Positions 39,501 through 48,500 of a DNA stretch of 64,000 nt are shown in pieces. Within the stretch, counting starts at the first letter, position 1; each line of letters begins with the position of its first letter. This stretch comes from Populus alba (taxonomy: Eukaryota; Streptophyta; Magnoliopsida; Malpighiales; Salicaceae): positions 9,343,493-9,407,492 of the forward strand of contig NC_133287.1 of the NCBI RefSeq assembly GCF_005239225.2. Direction: 5' to 3'. Position numbers and translations under genes: made by a program. Below the pieces are notes generated by a model, which was given only the letters and a program-made list of their open reading frames with translations, was not told the DNA's origin and did no database searches.

Positions 39501-42500
39501 CTTATATCAAGCTCATATTTTGATAGTTGTTTAGATGCCACATGCATCTAGTTCATCTCTTCTTCTTGCTTTTATTCTTTATTTTCTCTTTTCCTTGTCT
39601 CATTGAAGTCAATTTTCTTTTAATAAAAATTTATAACTGGTCTCTCATTAATAACCACCATAATTTCCACCACTTTTCCTTTGCGAAACAGCTTTGTCCT
39701 GCACTATGATGACACAATCCTAAAATTCAGTATCTTCAATTTAAATTAACCATAATTTAGATCATGATAAGGCCATAAGAAAGGGAAGGGTAGTAATTCT
39801 AGTCAAACAACAGTCAAAACATTTAAGTGGGGACTTTACCATCTGTTTGACAACTAGATAAAACAAGAGGATGTTTGAAATAACTTCACAAAAAATTTAC
39901 AGAAAAACTATTTGAAGAATTATAATAAGATTTAAAGAGTAAGACATAATGAAATACTCACAAGCTGAGAAGAATGAGATACTGCAGCAACAATTGTGCT
40001 ATCAAAGAGTTCCTTGAATTCTAATGGAACCTGAAAAATAAACAGGTCAAGTTCCACATTAAAACATACTATTATTATGCATATAAACAGAAATGTACAT
40101 TAAACAGCATAACAGTCTCCAATCCTGTGATTTCATGTAGTATTAATCACCAACAAGTAATTCACAAAAAAACATACTTTATTAGTAGTAAAAACAAGCA
40201 TAAAGCTTCTCCCATCAAATTCAAATCAACATGCTAAAGTGATGCACTTCTTGATTGAAATGGAATTATTAGAATGACAGAACTAGGGACCAGCAACGAC
40301 AAGCATGCTAAAACCAAGATATGGTTAATAATAGCAGTATGTAATTCAATTATACCATCGAAGAAAATCTGCTGGTACAAATTAAAAGGTATTATGAAAA
40401 GAGACTAAAAAGAAGTCAAGAGTTAACACATAAAAAAGAGACCAAGACTGCTCTACCAAAGGGCTCACTTTTGATCTGACTGATTAAAACAAGGATATAA
40501 TTGTAAACCCCTAGTTAAAATAATTGAAACCAAAAAAAAAAAAAAAAAATTTGACCCAGTAAATGAAATGGGTTAAATAAAAAATCAGACAAGTTTAATT
40601 TAAGGAAAAGGGATGAAATATAATGAAATGAGAAGATGTAATAGCATTAAATGTTAGGAGAACGACTAGTTAGAAATTGGTGGGGTTAAAATCAAATATG
40701 AAATAAAGTGGGTATGGGTGTAAATTTCAAAAGATCAACCTATAAATAGATCTCTCTCTCACTCTTAAGGCCGGCAGCTCACCAAAGGAAGAAGGGCATG
40801 GATTTTTTATTTTTTCTTATCTATTTCATGATGAAATCACTTGGAAAAGGTTAGCAAAGAGTGATTAAAAGAGTTGTTGAGTGATCAAAAGAAGATATTA
40901 GGTGGTTTAGTAGGTTTTTAAAGAGTTAAAAGTTAGGGTTAGGGAGCTTAGGAGAAAAAAAGGAGGAGGGAAGGGAACTTAGCTTGTTCTCACAATCTCC
41001 CACTTGGATTAGCATTCAATTAAGGTGAGAAACTCATTTAAAATGTTTGGTTTTAAATGATTATGCACTATGTGGATGGATGAATGTGTTAGTGTTGTAT
41101 AGATGTTGAATTTCATAAATTCGTTGGTTAAAATGTTAAATTTGTGATGGAATAATGTTTAATGACATGAATAATGACTAGGTATCAATTCAATTGAGAG
41201 AATTGAAGAAGAAAAAATCCATCCTCCATATAAAGCCAATTTCGGCCTAGGAGAGGGAAAAGGGAGAAGTGTAGGAAAAATTCAATTAATTACGATTCAA
41301 AAACCATTTTATCACCAGGTTAGTGGCATTAGACTTAAATATGCATGCCTAAATGAATTCAATTAGGAATTTATACCTAAATTGTAAGTTTTAAGTTAGG
41401 GTTTATATTGAAATGTGAGGGAAATGAGAAATTTATTTTGTTTGATGTAATTGGGATAGAGATGAATAAAAATAACTTAGAATATACACAAATGAAGAGA
41501 AATCCTAATGCTATTGAAGGAGGTGGTGCCAAACATAAAGGGAAAGAATTAGGAAAATTAGAACAATGTATACATGTTATTTGTTTACTTCTTATAGCAT
41601 GTATTGAGATGTGGAGAATGAATTGAAAAGAAATGGAAATCTTGTATTTAAATTGTAATGAAAAGGTTGTTTATGCCTTAAATTACAAACATTGAGACTT
41701 AGTAAGAATTACAGAATTTTTGTGTTGTGTTGAATAATGGTTTGATGAAGAAATGTCAAAGAAAATGAATATGTTTCTTTGAGAGAATTTTAATTATTTC
41801 AAGTAGGATGTGAAATGGACTAATTGATTGATTATGAGGTTGTTTTAATGATGTTATAAGACATGTGGAAGATAGATACTTGTCTTGAATAGGAAGGAAA
41901 ATACTTGGCTGCATGTTAGAAACCTTAGATTTGAAACTGGACAGATGCGTCACTCATGTTCCAGGCGAGTTTAGGACTTCAAAATGATAAAATTTGGAAT
42001 AAGTTTCTTCACAAAAGTTGTAGTTAGGGATATTAGCTTTCAAATGAAACTGACCTTGCATAATTTGGAGTTACAAAACTATAGATAAGGGCAAAAATCT
42101 AAGGGGAGGTCAGACTGGAACCTTACTGGACAGTCTTGCATGTTGTGATAACAGATAGTTTTTGGTGTGTTAATGGCAGAACTCAGTTTTATTTCCTTCA
42201 GCAAAGTTGTACTGGAGTATCTTAGCTTTCAGAAGAAACAAACCATACCCAAAACCGAATTTTATAGCTTCAGTTATAATCAAAACAGTAACTAGTGTTC
42301 TGGGGGATAAGTAAAAATGACTAGAGTAGCTGACTCTAAAAAATCTTTCCTTTGATAAAAGACTTAAATGATAGAGGTTTTGAGAGTGGAATTTTTATTA
42401 TAAGCTAAATTGTTATTAATGATTAAGTTGTGGGTGAACTTACATTGAATTACTAAATGGGGAATGATGTGTATACCTGTCGATACAAGAGAGGTTGCTG

Positions 42501-45500
42501 GAGCAGGATTCCAAGGCCACAAGGCAGGACCTTCACGAGCAGCAGGTAGGAGACTAACTCCTTTATTATAAACATGCTAGAGCTATTAATGATAATTCTT
42601 TATTTTTCCGTAAATATTAATGTATTTGGCTATATGGGATGAGAGATGAATACTAGAAAGGAATATGAAATTGACTAGTACTTAGTGTCATACTACAGGC
42701 ATCAATTTGATTGATGACTAAAATATAAAATTGACTAGTACTCAATGTAGTACTAGAGGCATCAATTTGATTTGATGACCAAGAATATGAAATTGACTAG
42801 TACTTGGAGTAGAACTAAAAGCATCAATTTGATTTGATGACTAGAAATATAAAATTGACTAGCACTCGGTGTAGTACTTAAGACGTCAATTTAGTTGACG
42901 ACCAAGATACGAATTGATTCCGCAAAGGAAAAAAAAAAGAATGGTTTAATAATTGATTGTCTATGTATAATTTAGAAGAAGATTTCTTTATCTTGCTATA
43001 ACATATTTTAGTTATTGTTAATTGTTATAAACTAAATTGTTTATAGGATCTTCACAAGCTCATGATATACAGTAGATCACTTTTGTAGTTTTGTTAAATA
43101 GTTATTAAAGTTGTAATTAAGGAAAACATAAACTCCTTTTCTAATTTTAAGTATGTTCTTTTGGTATGTATGTAAATTTTAATATTAGGATGCATGTATC
43201 AGCTAAATTTATTAAACTATGACTTTAGAGATTCTTAAAATTTTATTTACAATTATAAATGCATGAGATTTAAATTATGATTCTTTTACCTTATAATTAT
43301 TGATTAGTTACTGTGTGATGAATATGTTGTGTTTATTGATTGTAGCATGAAATGATGATGAAATGATGGATCAAAAGAGTAGATGTGGTCTATTATTGAT
43401 GGTGTTAAATTGTGGAATTGATCCAGGATGATTAGATCGCTAATGAAGATTGAAACTAGAAGTGAAACATGTCCATGTCAATAACTTAGGATCTCTCAGT
43501 TTAGAGGAGACTCTGTTGAAATTTCAGTAGAAATTTGGATAAGATTATATGTAGCTTACAACATATGTATAAAAAAAAAAATCCAGATTTTATGCTCATC
43601 CATCATTGTATAGATTAAATTGTGTTGGTAGAAAACAGGGTTGTTACAATAACAATGGATGTTCAAGACAGAGAACATCATAACACAACAGCTGTTTGGT
43701 GAGCAGAAGAGACTTGCAAGTAACTATTGAAACAGCTTTGATTTTCTCAACTAACTAAGACAGGTAAAAGGGGAGGCAAGCAGAGGATAGACAGAAGACA
43801 GAAGTGACATTAGAGGGAAAGAACAAGGAGAAGCAAATATAACGGAAGGGAAATAGGGGATCTAAACAAGAGAAAAGATAAAGGGTGAAGGAGGGTAAAA
43901 AAAAGAGATGCAACAGCCGCCAGGGCTGGAGCAGATCTGTTTTTCAAGAAAAGGTAAGAGTTTGTATATGTCGTCAAGCTAAAATAGTACTGTTAAAAAG
44001 TTTCACCTTCCCAATCAACTCAAGGGACCATCATTATTCAAATTATGTTGACCATATTTGGACAGTGCATTAGAAAGCAGAAGGAACCATTTTATATGAA
44101 CAGTATAGTAATGTCTGACCTCGCCCAATGTTTTCAAAGTGTATGACAGTGTACGTAAAGCAGCAATTTTCATGGAAGGAGTGGCATCAGAAGACTCAAG
44201 CTGCAAGTTTCCAAGAGAACAGAATCAAGACAAGAACCAACTCATGATAAATCTACCTTGTTCAAATTTGCTTCAGCATACCTGCTTTCCTAGGAAAACT
44301 AAAAAGCCCCTTTGAGTAGGTTCAGTCATCTGATCAGTTACACCAACTCTGAGGACGTAAAGAATGCAAGCCTTCAAAACACCAAATGAGATTAGTTAGT
44401 AAGTATTTTGATAGCATGGAATGCTACAAAGCAAGCTCTAGCTGCAGAGTCAGTAACTTGCATTCTTTCAACTTGTTTTGATTTTATTCCTGTCTACAAA
44501 CTAGAAATGATAAAAAAAAAATCTATTATGATAGCCTTATTGTCAGATGCCAGTATATCCGACCACTCTGATAAGACTATGTCAGATCATAGTTGTACCA
44601 AAAGCCTACAATTACAAATCCAAAAGCCAGCAACTCACAGAATTTGAGAATCCTAATTCAGCATTTATTTAACAAACTACTTTTACACTACTTTAAGTTA
44701 ATATTTATTCAACTAGTTTGAACCTACTTTCTCTTCTGTAAAACATTGACATGAAGCATAGTAAACACTATCCTTGAGTTCATCTCGTCCCCATAACAGA
44801 AGCATGGTATTCCAAAGTTATTTTAAAACAGGTATTTGCTAGAAGATAAACACGACTAAATTGAAAAAATACTAACAAATTCTTTGACAACAAAAACAAA
44901 TTCCAATATGGAATTGAAACGTCAGATAGCAGAACAGCATACAAAATAAATCAAAAGAATAGGAAGAACTAAGCCATGTCCCACTTCAGCTTTCCCTATG
45001 TTTAATATATATTCCACTTTGTCAAAAGAATACAGTAAAAAAACAGCACAGAATTATCTCTTCATCAAGCATCCTCCTTACAAAAAAGATTAAGAAACAA
45101 ATATGCAATTTCTGTGAACAAATATGAAAATTCTGTGAAACAAATACCAGTGCATGAGCATCAACAGAAGTATCTGAGCGAAGCATCTCCATAACCGGCA
45201 AAGCATACTGTTGAAGCTCGCTATCTGGATGCAGATACTTTAGACGAATTGCCTGCAATATATAATTGAAGGAGGAAAAAACAAAGTTAGAAACCAAATA
45301 ACAAGGTTGAGATTAACTAAAGCTCACACTTCAAACCAAGCTCAACTATTAGGCAACACTCAAATAAGATAATTGGGCAATAATTATATTGATAAATTGA
45401 TGATGTTCAACAATAGACCATGAATAAAAATTCTAGTAAATATTTTATTCATTAAATTTTCTAACATTAGACTTTAATCAAGAAAGAAATCTTTTAAAGG

Positions 45501-48500
45501 AAACCAAAGGGTGGGCAACCAAGAAATAGATAGCACAGTAGAAGCATGAGAGTGAGAGAGAGAGAGAGAGAGAGAAGAAGAAGAAGAAGAAGAAGAAGAC
45601 AGGAGAAAACAGGAGAAAGAGGGGCTAGGATTTTTCAAGGCAAGTTTTGTTAAAAAATACCTGTAAAAAGTAAACCCAAGATAAGGTTATGCCAATTCGC
45701 ACATCCTTCAACCGAGTTCCACTCACTGCAATTTGTAGAAAGCCAATAAGCATGTAGACACTCACCAACTTTTAGATGAGCTACTCACAGGCTATCCAAG
45801 CCATCATAAAGAAAACCAAAACATAGAAGTGATAAATAAACAAAGACAAAACAGAACAGCAAAACCAAGTTTCAATTCAAAATTATAAGCACCATCACTT
45901 GATTTTTCAAATTAACCAAATTCAGAGCCTTGAAAATATAGAACTCTTTCTTCACTGGAAATCAGTTGCTCCATATTCAATCCTAAGACTTGAAATACTC
46001 CGTACTAAATAAAACACCATCTATACATATTACACCAAGACTGTGATTTAATAAACATGATTTCAGAAGAAAATAAGAAGGTGCCAACACCTGTCAAATG
46101 TAGAATGGGTGGTCATGTGAATACCTTTTGTGAAGGGCAAAGCCAAATGCCTTTGCAAACCACCTTCTAGTTTTTTTGCTGGAGGAAAAGGACCTTTTCC
46201 CCTAGGTTGAACCTAGTAAAAGACAAAAACTATGAGATAGCAGAAAGGAAAAGAAAGAGGGAAAATGGGGGCCAAAACAAAGGCATGACAAGAATCACAT
46301 GTTTTAGGAATACCTGAGCCTCTGGATTCATTCCAAGAGCTAGCAATGAGCCTAGTGCTTCAGAAAATGCATCCCTGACAAGTGATATAGGATCCTCAAG
46401 GGCCTACTAAGAGCGACAGAAATTTTCATATGTTCATAACATCAGATTCTTAAATATAAATGTCTGGAAGGTAAAATAAGAAGGAAAACATCACTAAGGA
46501 AAACCTGCCTTGACACAATAAGAAGCTGAATTCTCAATTTCACCAACTCCTAGGCATGGTCCACCAATGCTAGCAAATACCTTCAGACAACGAGCTCCAG
46601 CTATTCTAACAACAAATGATTTATCTCCTATAGCAAAACGTGTGATGAGACGGAATGCCTCTGTATATGCTGTAGATGCAGCACTACCGCCAGACCCTTC
46701 CAAAGCTTTTTCAAGCATAAGTAGAGCCTCTTGTCTCACAAAATCCTAGAGTTTAACATATCCAAAAGCATAGTTACAGATAAATGAACAGTCAAGAAGC
46801 AAAAAGAATAAAGAAAACTACCCCTGTAATAATTAAAACAGTTTTTTCAGCCAAGTAAATGTAAGGATTTCAGACAACCATAAAAGTTAAGAAATTCCAA
46901 GAAGCCCAAAGAAATAAAAATTCAAGTCAAAATTAGCACACAGCAAACCAGTTGCTTAATAATTTCACGCCTCAACTCACTCACTCACTAAAGGGATACT
47001 CAATGCTTTCAAATGCCTTTGCAATTTCTCTCTCCAAATACTTCAAGACTTAAAAGGGCTATTTGCCATTCCATTCCCTGTTTGGGAGTGTGGTTGCGGT
47101 TACTTTGCAAAGTGTTTTTCACTTAGAAAAGTATTAAAATAATGTTTTTTTTTATTTTTAAAAATTATTTTTAATATTAGCGCATCAAAATGATCCAAAA
47201 ACATATTAATTTGGAGTAAAGAAAAAAATTTTAAAAAATTTAATTTTTTTCAAAAACGCTTTTGAAATGAAAAAACAAACAAGATGCCACTTCCATTCCT
47301 CAAAAATATCCCTCTCAAGCAAACTACCTAACAAATCACTAACTTTGGTGTGATCCTAAATAATAAATTAATGAAACGAATAATCCTCAATTCTCTTGGG
47401 ATTTAAGAACGTAACATTAGATACGCTATTTGCTTCACTTTTGCAAGAAAGTTAGATAAGATTATATAAATATATAATCAATGGTAGTTATTATTTAACA
47501 TGTTGCTTTCATTAAGGTTCTCATGACAAAAACTATTGAATCAACAACCCAAAATTTAAATTGTGATGCATTAGATCTTATCTCACTAAAAAATCAAATA
47601 TATGATAACTTTGCTACATTAAAAGGCCGAATAAATCATGCATTTTAAGTTTTTCTTTTCTTTTTTTCATATAGTTGATCTACCAAATCAGATCTATCCA
47701 TCTATCAATTTTGAGGTGGTCAAGCTTAGAGCATCTCATTAATATTAAGTGTCAGCCACTCAAAAAAGGCAGAGCAATGCTAGCAAACCTTACTTCCTTG
47801 AGCATTCAAGAAAACGGTTTCAAAGCATCCAAGTGACTTTCATCCAAAGTGGAAGAGAACAAGCCTCCATTAGACTAGAAGATTCCTCCTACAAGCCCCA
47901 ATCTTGTGATGTTTATCTACTGACCAAAGGAACTAACACTACTCCTCACATTGAGAATCTCAATCTGAAGAAGGAAAGTGCCAATCAAGTGGCATAGCAA
48001 CCAGAACAAGTAACACATAAAGTTCTATCCTCTTGCAGTCCTAACTATTCTATTCCATTGGTCCACTTTAGACAAACAACCTTTGTCTCTAACTTCTAGG
48101 TGAATACCTACCTTTTTGCAGCAGCTTTCAATTTAAAAATTTCATGGCATAAATCTTACACAAGGAGAAAAGACTTCCATACTAAGGCATGTAAGAGAGG
48201 TTAAACACCTATATTAATGTGCAATAAAGTTAGCAAAAGAAAAGGTAAAGGTCAATATGTACATATAACACATTGAGCTGGACTACCTCATGAAACTTCA
48301 TAAGTTTAGAGGCAATAATAGTTGTTTCAGGCAATCCTGAGGTAATTTTTCTTCCAAAATGCTGATATAATTCTCCCAAGCATCGCACAGCACCTACAAA
48401 TATTCAAAAACATGATGAAGATCAAACAATAAACGTTTAACAAATAAGAAAAGGTGAAAGGGTAAAATGCTTCACTAACTGACTGCAATAATGTAACACA

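Noticed and set aside
45540..45600. Regular repeats considered as a CRISPR-like array
   Set aside because: They are simple AG/AAG repeats without spacers, in a plant nuclear intron.
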